Source: Anaerolineales bacterium
GTDB lineage: Bacteria > Chloroflexota > Anaerolineae > Anaerolineales > Villigracilaceae
Direction of reading: 5' to 3'
DNA length: 5,414 nucleotides
Assembly (NCBI GenBank): GCA_025056515.1
Contig: JANWWB010000132.1
Span: forward strand, 1-5,414
Shown one piece after another: positions 1 to 5,414 of the stretch (positions are counted from its first letter, which is position 1; each line of letters starts with the position of its first letter). The position numbers were made by a program, and so were the translations under genes. Below the pieces are notes generated by a model. The model made no database searches. It was given only the letters and a program-made list of their open reading frames with translations, and was not told where the DNA came from.

Positions 1-625
1 AGGCCACGAACCAGTGAATGAGCAGAGGGTAGACGAACGACCGCGTCCGCCAGGCTACCCAGCCGAACGCAAAGCCACCGAAAATAGTCGAGAGAGTCTC
101 CACTTCCGGCTTGCCGAGATGCGCCAGCGCAAACGGCACGGCCTGAAGCCAAAGCGCCTCCGCGCCGAATTTGCGCCCGTAGCCAAAGAGCAGCCAGCCG
201 CGGAAGAAGAACTCCCAACCGAAGAGGTCAAGCAGGGTGTTCCACGGCAAGCCGGGAACCTGCCATTCGTAATACTCCTGCATCGCCGGGTCGCCGCGCC
301 CCACCAGCCACAAGAGAGGAGCAATCAGCGCCGCCGCGCCAAGCGTGAGGACCAGCCCGGCCTTCCAATCACCAAGCGTGAAGCCATACGCCTTGGGATT
401 TTCCCGAAAGACCACCAGCACAATCAACATCGGGAGGAGGAAATACAACAGCGTCCGGTCGAGAATTTTCATCGAGAGGCCGGTCGCATCCCAAGCAGGG
501 AAGAGTTTCGTCCAGGGCAGGAGTGGATAGTGATAATAATCCATCATCAGCGCCAGCGTGCTGACCACCGTCAGGACGGCAATCTTCCAATCCAAGCGCA
601 GGCGTTCGCCAAAGAGTTTGTTCAT
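1..625 (-). CDS. CPBP-type intramembrane protease-like membrane protein (3' end cut by window edge)
   Basis: The reading frame opens with ATG at 625-623 and stays open for 208 codons to the window edge, so the C-terminus is missing. Hydrophobic segments lie near residues 14-28, 57-73, 89-108 and 180-190. The CPBP (CAAX protease and bacteriocin-processing, Abi) signatures are recognisable. Motif 1 is E138-FFF-R142 followed by GWLLFG, motif 2 is F165-ALA-H169 followed by GKPE, and a late His, H204, stands where motif 3 begins. In the classical family motif 1 is EExxxR and motif 3 is HxxxN. Here the first Glu is Trp137 and the Asn position is Ala208, so this is a variant subfamily and its proteolytic activity is unproven. 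Family members cleave membrane-embedded substrates or act in immunity and processing; no substrate can be named here. The start lies 10 bases after the GT39 stop, with CGAGGT as a plausible ribosome-binding site, so the gene is probably the last seen of the operon. Family call fairly sure, function open. Confidence 0.8.
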   Translation of the reverse strand, partial: MNKLFGERLRLDWKIAVLTVVSTLALMMDYYHYPLLPWTKLFPAWDATGLSMKILDRTLLYFLLPMLIVLVVFRENPKAYGFTLGDWKAGLVLTLGAAALIAPLLWLVGRGDPAMQEYYEWQVPGLPWNTLLDLFGWEFFFRGWLLFGYGRKFGAEALWLQAVPFALAHLGKPEVETLSTIFGGFAFGWVAWRTRSFVYPLLIHWFVA

Positions 626-635
626 GTAAACCTCG

Positions 636-2138
636 TCAATACGGCCAATAGAGTGTGTTCCCGTTCGGGCCAAAAAGTTGAATCAGCCTGTCCCAATCGC
701 GCCAGAGTTCCCAACCCCAATTGAGAAACAGCAGGAGGATAGCCAGAGCCGCCAGAGCGAGCGCAACGCGCCCGGACCTTGGGCCTGCCCAGCGCTCCCG
801 CAGTGCCGACCGTCCCCCGGCCCAAGCATGCGCCGCCAACACGGTCAGGAGCGGCACAAGCGCCAGATGGAAGCGGTCCTCCGAGAGAATCAACACGTGC
901 GGGAGAAGATACGCCCCCAGCAGCAGCCAGACAAGCGTTGTCTTGGAACCGAGACGCAGCAGCGCCAGCCCAAGCGGAGCCGAAGCGGCGACGATCACAA
1001 ACGGCAAAAACATGACCAGCGTAATCAGCAGCAGCGGCAAGGGCGGGATGTACCCCAGGAAATTGTTGGCATAGAAATAGACCAGGACGCGCTTCTCCAG
1101 TCCGAAGAAGAAACCCAGACGGTTAAGCGCCAGGGGAAAGAAACGTTCCGGAGCAGCGCGGATGAATTCGATGGCACGCTCCATCCCCAGGCGGTCGCGC
1201 TCGGCATCATCGAGGATGGGAATCAGGTCAAAAGAAGGGCCGAAGACGAACGAGCCATCGCCTTTGGGATGATAGCCCAGGTACAAGTTATACCCTAGCG
1301 ATGTTTCAATCCCAAGCAGTCTGTCATGTAAAAGTGAATTGCGAATCACCCAGGGCAAGACCAGCATCAGAAAGATCCAGAAAGCCAGGAATGCGCCGAC
1401 TTTTGGAGAAAGGGAAGGTTTGACAGCCTGGGAAGGCGGCTCAACGGGCTTTCCAAACCACAGCCAGAGAAAAGCCAGACCGGCAAAGGGCAAGATGATA
1501 GAGCGCGTCAGCGCCGCCAGGCCAAGGAAGAGACCGGCCAACAGAAAATTTACCGGCGCAGGCCGTTCCGCTGCCCGCAGCAGGAAAAGCAGCGAAAGCA
1601 AAACGAGAGGGAAGAAGAGATTTTCGGTCGCCAAGCCGAAGGGATAGACAATCAGCAAGGGATAGCAGGCAACCACCCAGGCTGCAGCGACCGCCGCCCG
1701 CTCACGCCGTTGCGCCGCTTCGGGAGAATCGCCGGGCAGAAGACGGCGCGCCAGGCTCCAGGTGAGCGGAGCAAGCGCTGCGCTGAGCAAGGTCTGCGCC
1801 AGTCGGGCGGCGAAGAATCGCCCCGCTCCCATCCCGGTCAACAAATACACCAGCGCCAGAAAAGCCGGGTAGAGCGGAGCGCGGAACGAGGTCGGGACGC
1901 CGCGCACGGGGTCGTAGTCCACGCCGGTCAAGTCAAAGGTCACGTAGGGTGTCCAGGCTTGCAAATCCTCCCAGGCATACCAGCGATACCCGTTGCCGCT
2001 CGCCAGCGAACGCGCCAGCATGTCGTACTGGTACATATCATCCAGGCCGATGCCAATCTGCCGCAGAGCAATCACCGGCAACAGGCGCAGGAGGAGCGCT
2101 AACAGGAAAATGCGAATCGGGAAAGGAATGTGTTTCAT
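636..2138 (-). CDS. Family 39-type (ArnT/PMT-like) membrane glycosyltransferase
   Basis: A 500-residue protein with a hydrophobic helix at residues 8-26 and many further membrane segments, the layout of GT-C fold enzymes that transfer a sugar from a polyprenyl-phosphate donor on the extracytoplasmic face. Features typical of bacterial GT39/ArnT-like proteins are visible in order. An acidic pair D33-D34 sits in the first outer loop, followed by YxxxARSLASGNGY. RAPLYPAFLAL is at 86-96, a TE pair at 171-172, LAALTR near 207-212, PWVIRN at 262-267, GYNLYLGYHPKGDGSF at 282-297 and the SEDRFHLALVPLL segment at 419-431. A proline-rich linker (about 230-246) separates two helices. The start is the ATG of an ATGA junction with the upstream flavoprotein gene, preceded by GGGAG. 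The stop lies 10 bases before the CPBP gene. Substrate unknown; by context it may glycosylate a carotenoid, lipid or protein. It could also be an undefined member of the wider GT-C group. Confidence 0.87.
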   Translation of the reverse strand: MKHIPFPIRIFLLALLLRLLPVIALRQIGIGLDDMYQYDMLARSLASGNGYRWYAWEDLQAWTPYVTFDLTGVDYDPVRGVPTSFRAPLYPAFLALVYLLTGMGAGRFFAARLAQTLLSAALAPLTWSLARRLLPGDSPEAAQRRERAAVAAAWVVACYPLLIVYPFGLATENLFFPLVLLSLLFLLRAAERPAPVNFLLAGLFLGLAALTRSIILPFAGLAFLWLWFGKPVEPPSQAVKPSLSPKVGAFLAFWIFLMLVLPWVIRNSLLHDRLLGIETSLGYNLYLGYHPKGDGSFVFGPSFDLIPILDDAERDRLGMERAIEFIRAAPERFFPLALNRLGFFFGLEKRVLVYFYANNFLGYIPPLPLLLITLVMFLPFVIVAASAPLGLALLRLGSKTTLVWLLLGAYLLPHVLILSEDRFHLALVPLLTVLAAHAWAGGRSALRERWAGPRSGRVALALAALAILLLFLNWGWELWRDWDRLIQLFGPNGNTLYWPY

Positions 2139-3715
2139 CGTCCATCTCCCGCAATCATTTCGGCGACTACTTTGCCGGAAAGCATAACCATCGGGACGCC
2201 GCCGCCGGGGTGGGTGGTCCCGCCGACGAAGTACAAGCCATCCACCTCAGAGCAGCGGTTGGCAGGTCGTTTGAACGGAGCAAAGCGGTCATTAAACGAG
2301 ACGCCATAGAGCGCCCCGCGTCGCGCCCCGTTCAGCCGCTCCAAATCAGGGGGGGCAACGATGCGCCGCACGCGTAATCGGCCTCGTACATCAAAGCCAC
2401 GCTCGGCCAAGCGGCGGAGAACGAGCTCGGCATAGTCCTCCTTGTGCACATCCCAATTGAAGCGCCCGTCAGCCGCAGGAGCGTTGACCAGCACAAACCA
2501 ATTTTCACAACCAGAGGGAGCATGCTCTGGGTCGGTTTTCGAGGTGATGGCGATGTAGATGGTCGGGTCATCAGGCGGGAGACCCTCGGCGAAAATCTGG
2601 CAAAACTCGCGGGGGTAATCAGATGAGAAAAAGATGTTGTGATGCGCCAAGTCGACATGCTCCCCCTCCACGCCGAGAAGCAGGACAAAGCCGGAGCAGG
2701 AAGGCGGCATCCGTTCCAAGCGCGCCAGCCGGCGGCGAAAAAGCGCTTCACGCGGCAGAAGACGTTCATAAACGGTCGCCACATCCAGGTTGGCGACGAC
2801 GGTCGAGGCAGTCAGAGTCTCGCCGGTGGCAAGGACAACGCCGGAGACGCGGAAAGGGGGCAAATGACGGGATGGCTTGGATGGTTTAGGACTTGCCCGC
2901 CGGCTTGGGTCATCTTCGGCTTGACTCTCTTCTTTTTCTCGTTTTCTATTCTGGCTACACGAAATCGCAACTACTTCTGCATTCGTCCGAATCGCCACAC
3001 CTAGCTCTCCGGCCAGGCGCTCCAGCGCTCGCACAATCGCATACACCCCGCCGCGTGGATACCAGACGCCCTCGTTTAGCTCCACATGGGCAATGACCGC
3101 TAAAACCGCCGAAACCTGGTAAGGGCTGGAGCCAACATAGGTGGCAAAGCGCCCCAATAACTGGCGCAAATGCGGCGAGCGGACATGGGCGCGAATGGCG
3201 AAGTCCATGCTCCGTAGCGCTTGTCCGGCCACCCACAATCCATCAAGCGGGGCGATCTGCGCCATAGACGTCAGCGAAGGCGGCGGGCCGAAGGTGAAGA
3301 CCGGCGCAGTCAGCCGGTTCAGGCGGGCGGCATAGGCCAGAAAAGCAAGATAGCCATCCACGTCGCGCGGCTCGAGGCGGGAAATCTGCTGGAGGGTACG
3401 GGGCAGGTCGCGAGAAAGGTCAAGACGGAAGCCATCCGGGTAAAAGTAACGCGTCAGCGGCTCGACCGGCGCGAGGTCGAGATACGCCTCGAGACGGCGG
3501 CCCAGTGAGGCAAAGAATTCCTCGAAGACCGGGCGCATCGTCACGACCGAGGGGCCGGTATCCCAACGGAAGCCGTCCTCTGTCCATTCAGACATTTTTC
3601 CACCAACCGAGCTGTTGCGTTCCAGCACAAGCACACGTCGTCCGGTCACTGCCAAGCGGATAGCAGCGCTCAACCCGCCAATTCCTGCACCAACGACAAT
3701 GACATCAGCGTCCAT
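2135..3715 (-). CDS. CrtI-type carotenoid desaturase/oxygenase family FAD protein
   Basis: A 526-residue FAD/NAD(P)-dependent oxidoreductase of the phytoene desaturase (CrtI/CrtN/CrtD/CrtP) family. The Rossmann dinucleotide-binding site is at the very N-terminus (GAGIGG at 9-14, acidic end of the second strand at E32, then VGGK at 37-40). It is followed by the family segment GFRWDTGPSVVTM (48-60). EGVWYPRGGVYAIVRALE (215-232) matches the conserved central region. The C-terminal FAD/substrate signature is LYFVGGTTHPGGGVPMVM (494-511) followed by LSGK. The form GGTTHPGGGVP is seen in both desaturase and CrtP-like terminal-oxidase branches, so the exact reaction cannot be fixed by eye. It is somewhat longer than the usual roughly 490-510 residues because of a hydrophilic insert at about 253-288. 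The ATG at 3715 overlaps the GT2 gene by 11 bases and has a purine-rich GGAAGGGACGGG upstream. The stop forms ATGA with the GT39 start. The protein is probably peripheral to the membrane and acts on a lipid polyene. Confidence 0.93.
   Translation of the reverse strand: MDADVIVVGAGIGGLSAAIRLAVTGRRVLVLERNSSVGGKMSEWTEDGFRWDTGPSVVTMRPVFEEFFASLGRRLEAYLDLAPVEPLTRYFYPDGFRLDLSRDLPRTLQQISRLEPRDVDGYLAFLAYAARLNRLTAPVFTFGPPPSLTSMAQIAPLDGLWVAGQALRSMDFAIRAHVRSPHLRQLLGRFATYVGSSPYQVSAVLAVIAHVELNEGVWYPRGGVYAIVRALERLAGELGVAIRTNAEVVAISCSQNRKREKEESQAEDDPSRRASPKPSKPSRHLPPFRVSGVVLATGETLTASTVVANLDVATVYERLLPREALFRRRLARLERMPPSCSGFVLLLGVEGEHVDLAHHNIFFSSDYPREFCQIFAEGLPPDDPTIYIAITSKTDPEHAPSGCENWFVLVNAPAADGRFNWDVHKEDYAELVLRRLAERGFDVRGRLRVRRIVAPPDLERLNGARRGALYGVSFNDRFAPFKRPANRCSEVDGLYFVGGTTHPGGGVPMVMLSGKVVAEMIAGDGR
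2852..2959 (-). other. Hydrophilic in-frame insert within the CrtI-type protein
   Basis: Residues about 253-288 form a charged, Ser/Pro-rich stretch. It starts with an alternating Lys/Arg/Glu run (NRKREKEES) and continues with SPKPSKPS. It sits between the strand ending TNAEVVAI and the strand starting RVSGVVLATGE. In typical relatives only a few residues (a glycine-containing turn) join these two strands. The reading frame is uninterrupted and the family pattern resumes directly after, so this looks like a solvent-exposed loop expansion and not a frameshift. The exact borders are approximate. Confidence 0.65.
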
Positions 3716-4832
3716 AGACCCGTCCCTTCCAGCGTGGGCCGCCGGTAAAATGCCAATAGATTGCCTGGACAGTAATGATCGTCATCAGAAAGACAGATAC
3801 AGGCAACAAGAGTGCGTCTCCGATGCGTTGGCGCGTCACGGCAGCCGTCAAAGCGCGTGTCAACACCCCAAGCGCAATCAGAAGGCTACCCTGAAACGGC
3901 TCAAAGAAAAACCAGAACCACGGGAAAATAAAAAGCGACCAATGGAAAACGGTCGAAAGGAGAACCAGAGCAACACTATTGGCATAGCCTCCGATAATAT
4001 TTTTCGCAAAGCCTTCGCGCACCTCTCGCCAGTTGTGATACATCCGCGCCACAATCAGACCTGCACCATCCGCTGCACGCAGGCGCATGCGGGCACGTTT
4101 GATAGCATACCCCAACGCCATATCTTCTAGGAGGGAAGCATGCACTGCTGCGTGTCCACCGATTTGCTCATAGGCCGAACGGCGAAAAGCCAGACATTGT
4201 CCCATCGCCGCCGAGAAAATCGGCCAGGGGAGATAATGCACCGCCCAGACAGGTAAATACGACATCACTGCAAATCCAATCAGCGAGACCACCAATCGTT
4301 CCCCCCAAGTATGGGTCTCTTGGGTGGGCCAGACGGTGAGCAAGTCGGCACGGGAGTGGGTCATCTCGGCAAGCAAGGCATCGAGGGCTTCAGGTCTCCA
4401 GCGGACATCGGCGTCCGTAAAAACAAGAATCTCGCCACAAGCAACCTGCGATAACTGATGACAAGCCCAATTTTTGCCCTTCCATCCTTGAGGAAGCGGT
4501 GCTCCAGAAAGAAGGCGCAGGCGCGGGTCTCCCGCAGCAGCCCGCCGGGCTACTTCGACCGTTCCATCGTTGGATTGATCATCCAGAATAAGCAGCTCAA
4601 AATTCGAATATGTCTGCCCCAACCAAGAGCGAACGGTTTCGGCAATCACTGCCGCCTCGTTACGTGCAGGAATCAAGACCGAGACGAATGGCCGGTCACC
4701 GCCTACAACATGCCAACGGCGAACGCCAAGACGTGGGAAGGTAAAAGCATTAAGAACGGCTACCAGAGCAAAAACAACAAGAAAGAAGGCAACCAGAGCA
4801 AGGTAAATCTGCATAATAGAAAATGCGGACAT
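3705..4832 (-). CDS. Membrane family 2 glycosyltransferase, carotenoid-glycosyltransferase (CrtQ/CruC)-like
   Basis: Counting from the ATG at 4832, this is a 375-residue protein. A membrane helix occupies about 7-29. The GT-A domain follows: VSVLIPARNEA (50-60), D84-D85 in the nucleotide-binding strand, GKNWACHQL (119-127), the metal-binding D140-A-D142, and an ED pair at 236-237 in the acceptor/base region. ARMYHNWREVREGFAKN (262-278) precedes two or three C-terminal helices (about 284-310, 315-330, 340-360). GKNWACHQL with a following TWxERL is typical of GT2 enzymes near carotenoid or hopanoid genes. This suggests transfer of a nucleotide sugar to a carotenoid or other lipid at the cytoplasmic face. 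The frame stays open to an ATG at 4961, but those 43 extra residues lack family character, so 4832 is preferred; 4814 is another option. None has a strong ribosome-binding site. The stop overlaps the next gene by 11 bases. Confidence 0.88.
   Translation of the reverse strand: MSAFSIMQIYLALVAFFLVVFALVAVLNAFTFPRLGVRRWHVVGGDRPFVSVLIPARNEAAVIAETVRSWLGQTYSNFELLILDDQSNDGTVEVARRAAAGDPRLRLLSGAPLPQGWKGKNWACHQLSQVACGEILVFTDADVRWRPEALDALLAEMTHSRADLLTVWPTQETHTWGERLVVSLIGFAVMSYLPVWAVHYLPWPIFSAAMGQCLAFRRSAYEQIGGHAAVHASLLEDMALGYAIKRARMRLRAADGAGLIVARMYHNWREVREGFAKNIIGGYANSVALVLLSTVFHWSLFIFPWFWFFFEPFQGSLLIALGVLTRALTAAVTRQRIGDALLLPVSVFLMTIITVQAIYWHFTGGPRWKGRVYGR
3716..3730 (-). promoter_or_regulatory. Ribosome-binding site of the CrtI-type gene, inside the GT2 coding end
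   Basis: On the minus strand GGAAGGGACGGGTCT stands directly before the ATG at 3715, within the last codons of the GT2 gene. The purine-rich core supports this start, which also places the Rossmann GxGxxG motif within the first 14 residues, as usual in the family. The 11-base overlap suggests translational coupling. Confidence 0.6.
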
Positions 4833-4874
4833 CGGCTCAAGGTTACACAGACAAAAAGAGTGATTTTTCACCAT

Positions 4875-4915
4875 GGAGACCCAGAGTCGCTCGAGCTTTT
4901 TGCCTGGGTGTCTCC
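4875..4915. repeat. Imperfect inverted repeat in the GT2 leader
   Basis: The left arm GGAGACCCAG (4875-4884) pairs with the right arm CTGGGTGTCTCC (4904-4915). All ten left-arm bases pair, with a two-base bulge on the right. The 19-base loop contains the palindrome GCTCGAGC and a T run on the plus strand. It lies about 45-85 bases upstream of the preferred GT2 start. It could be an RNA stem in the leader or an operator; there is no T run after the stem, so it is not a canonical terminator. Confidence 0.5.
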
Positions 4916-5010
4916 GTATCCTGTCCAAAACCAAAAGCTTAATCAGACATCCATGCTTCATTCGCAGAGATCTGGAAAATTCAACATCCCTGTGTTGTCA
5001 GAACCCGTTG

Positions 5011-5090
5011 AGGGCAGCCAAGCCCTAGATGAGCGCTGACGCAAGAAGTCCTTGCATGAATTGGAGGGCCGCTTCGGCAGTTGCGCTGCC
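5011..5090. repeat. Cluster of three short perfect hairpins downstream of the PlsY-like gene
   Basis: Three separate stem-loops are seen: AGGGC/GCCCT (5011-5026, loop 6), GCAAG/CTTGC (5041-5055, loop 5) and GGCAG/CTGCC (5076-5090, loop 5). A competing GCCG/CGGC stem at 5068-5078 shares bases with the third. On the minus strand they would lie in the RNA just after the PlsY-like stop. None is followed by a U run. Stems of only five pairs can arise by chance in GC-rich DNA. Confidence 0.35.
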
Positions 5091-5128
5091 TCGCGGGGAC
5101 ATGATCCTTCCCTTGCGACCCAATAATT

Positions 5129-5414
5129 CTACCGCATGAGCCAGCGGCGTAGGCGCGGCGGCTGGCGCAGGTCGGCGCGATGAGTCCAGGAGAGAAGGAT
5201 GGTCTGAAACAAAAGAATCGCCCCAAATTGTCCAGGCGCGCCGCGCAGGAGGAGATAGACAGCAGTCGCCAGAATGGCAGCCATCACTGACCAACCGGAG
5301 ACAGACTGAATCAAGAAAGTGAGGGTAAGTGTAGTCAAAATGACCGACGGCGCTTCCCAGAGCGTCAGACCTATCCAAATCCCAAGTGAAACGGAAAGCG
5401 ATTTACTCCCTCGA
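5129..5414 (-). CDS. PlsY-like glycerol-3-phosphate acyltransferase, C-terminal part (5' end beyond window)
   Basis: An open minus-strand frame enters from the window edge and gives 94 codons ending in TAG at 5131-5129. Hydrophobic segments cover about residues 8-16, 23-36, 40-53 and 60-72 of the fragment. Near its start, GSKSLSVSLGIWIGL resembles the second conserved loop of PlsY, normally GGKGVAT..G, with the Lys kept but a Gly replaced by Ser. The end, ILLSWTHRADLRQPPRLRRW, resembles the PlsY C-terminal IxxRHRxNIxRL segment. PlsY enzymes are inner-membrane proteins that move an acyl group from acyl-phosphate to glycerol-3-phosphate, the first step of phospholipid synthesis. The first conserved loop (GSGNxGATN) is outside the window, so the call rests on the C-terminal part alone. 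A TTG at 5338 could be taken as a start, but the frame upstream continues with family-like sequence, so truncation by the window is preferred. It may be co-transcribed with the GT2 operon across the 296-base gap. Confidence 0.6.
   Translation of the reverse strand, partial: RGSKSLSVSLGIWIGLTLWEAPSVILTTLTLTFLIQSVSGWSVMAAILATAVYLLLRGAPGQFGAILLFQTILLSWTHRADLRQPPRLRRWLMR

Larger units (their letters stand above)
4833..5128. other. Non-coding gap between the PlsY-like and GT2 genes
   Basis: This is the only sizeable stretch without a well-supported gene. It would form the 5' leader of the GT2 operon or an intercistronic spacer. It contains short perfect inverted repeats at 5011-5026, 5041-5055 and 5076-5090 and a longer imperfect one at 4875-4915. 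No clear -35/-10 pair and no hairpin followed by a T run was found on the minus strand. Part of it (4833-4961) could be translated if the GT2 started at its most upstream ATG. Confidence 0.6.

Noticed and set aside
14..724. Long plus-strand ORF of 236 codons opposite the CPBP and GT39 genes
   Set aside because: Its product is dominated by Arg, Gln, Glu and Pro with no domain pattern, while the opposite strand encodes proteins with clear family motifs. It is a GC-rich antisense shadow.
678..1298. Plus-strand ORF of 206 codons opposite the GT39 gene
   Set aside because: Same Arg/Gln-rich, motif-free composition; the minus strand carries the conserved membrane glycosyltransferase.
2893..3004. 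Frameshift or small mobile insertion inside the CrtI-type gene
   Set aside because: The frame is continuous through the hydrophilic stretch, the family pattern resumes at once, and no terminal inverted repeats or target duplications are visible.
3615..4130. Plus-strand ORF of 171 codons opposite the GT2 and flavoprotein starts
   Set aside because: No recognisable domain, and it crosses the junction of two well-supported minus-strand genes.
4458..5039. Plus-strand ORF of 193 codons spanning the GT2 N-terminus and the gap
   Set aside because: Polar, low-information product antisense to the GT2 catalytic domain. The part in the gap shows no independent sign of coding.
5011..5090. Intrinsic terminator after the PlsY-like gene
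   Set aside because: The stems are only five pairs long and none is followed by a U run in the minus-strand direction, so termination here is not supported.
5025..5378. Minus-strand ORF of 117 codons overlapping the PlsY-like fragment in another frame
   Set aside because: The other frame gives membrane helices and PlsY-like motifs entering from the window edge. This one lacks any family pattern and has odd Cys/Ser/His-rich content. Only its last 25 codons lie outside that gene.

Overview
The window is a bacterial, visibly GC-rich stretch in which all five supported protein-coding genes lie on the minus strand. Transcription therefore runs from position 5414 down to position 1. The order in that direction is: the tail of a PlsY-like membrane acyltransferase (5414-5129), a gap of about 296 bases, a family 2 glycosyltransferase with C-terminal membrane helices (4832-3705), a CrtI-type carotenoid desaturase/oxygenase flavoprotein (3715-2135), a multi-membrane-span family 39-type glycosyltransferase (2138-636), and a CPBP-type intramembrane protease-like protein (625 to beyond position 1). 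The first and last genes are cut by the window edges.

The middle of the window is a tight operon. The GT2 and the flavoprotein overlap by 11 bases, the flavoprotein and the GT39 overlap by an ATGA junction, and the GT39 and the CPBP gene are 10 bases apart. Purine-rich ribosome-binding sequences stand before the three downstream starts. The only large non-coding stretch is 4833-5128. It holds several short perfect hairpins and one longer imperfect inverted repeat, but no convincing promoter or intrinsic terminator.

A GT2 of the GKNWACHQL type beside a CrtI-type oxidoreductase resembles the end of a carotenoid pathway, where a desaturated or oxidised carotenoid is glycosylated, as with staphyloxanthin CrtP/CrtQ or the carotenoid glycosides of green phototrophs. 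A PlsY-type acyltransferase just upstream could supply ordinary phospholipid precursors or could take part in acylating a glycolipid; the sequence does not decide. The GT39 could add a second sugar from a polyprenyl-phosphate donor on the outer face of the membrane. That last link is inference from operon structure.

The layout, the protein styles and the base composition fit a Chloroflexota-like (for example Anaerolineae) organism, but this is an impression from family resemblance and not a demonstrated assignment. No rRNA, tRNA, CRISPR array, transposase or phage gene was seen.
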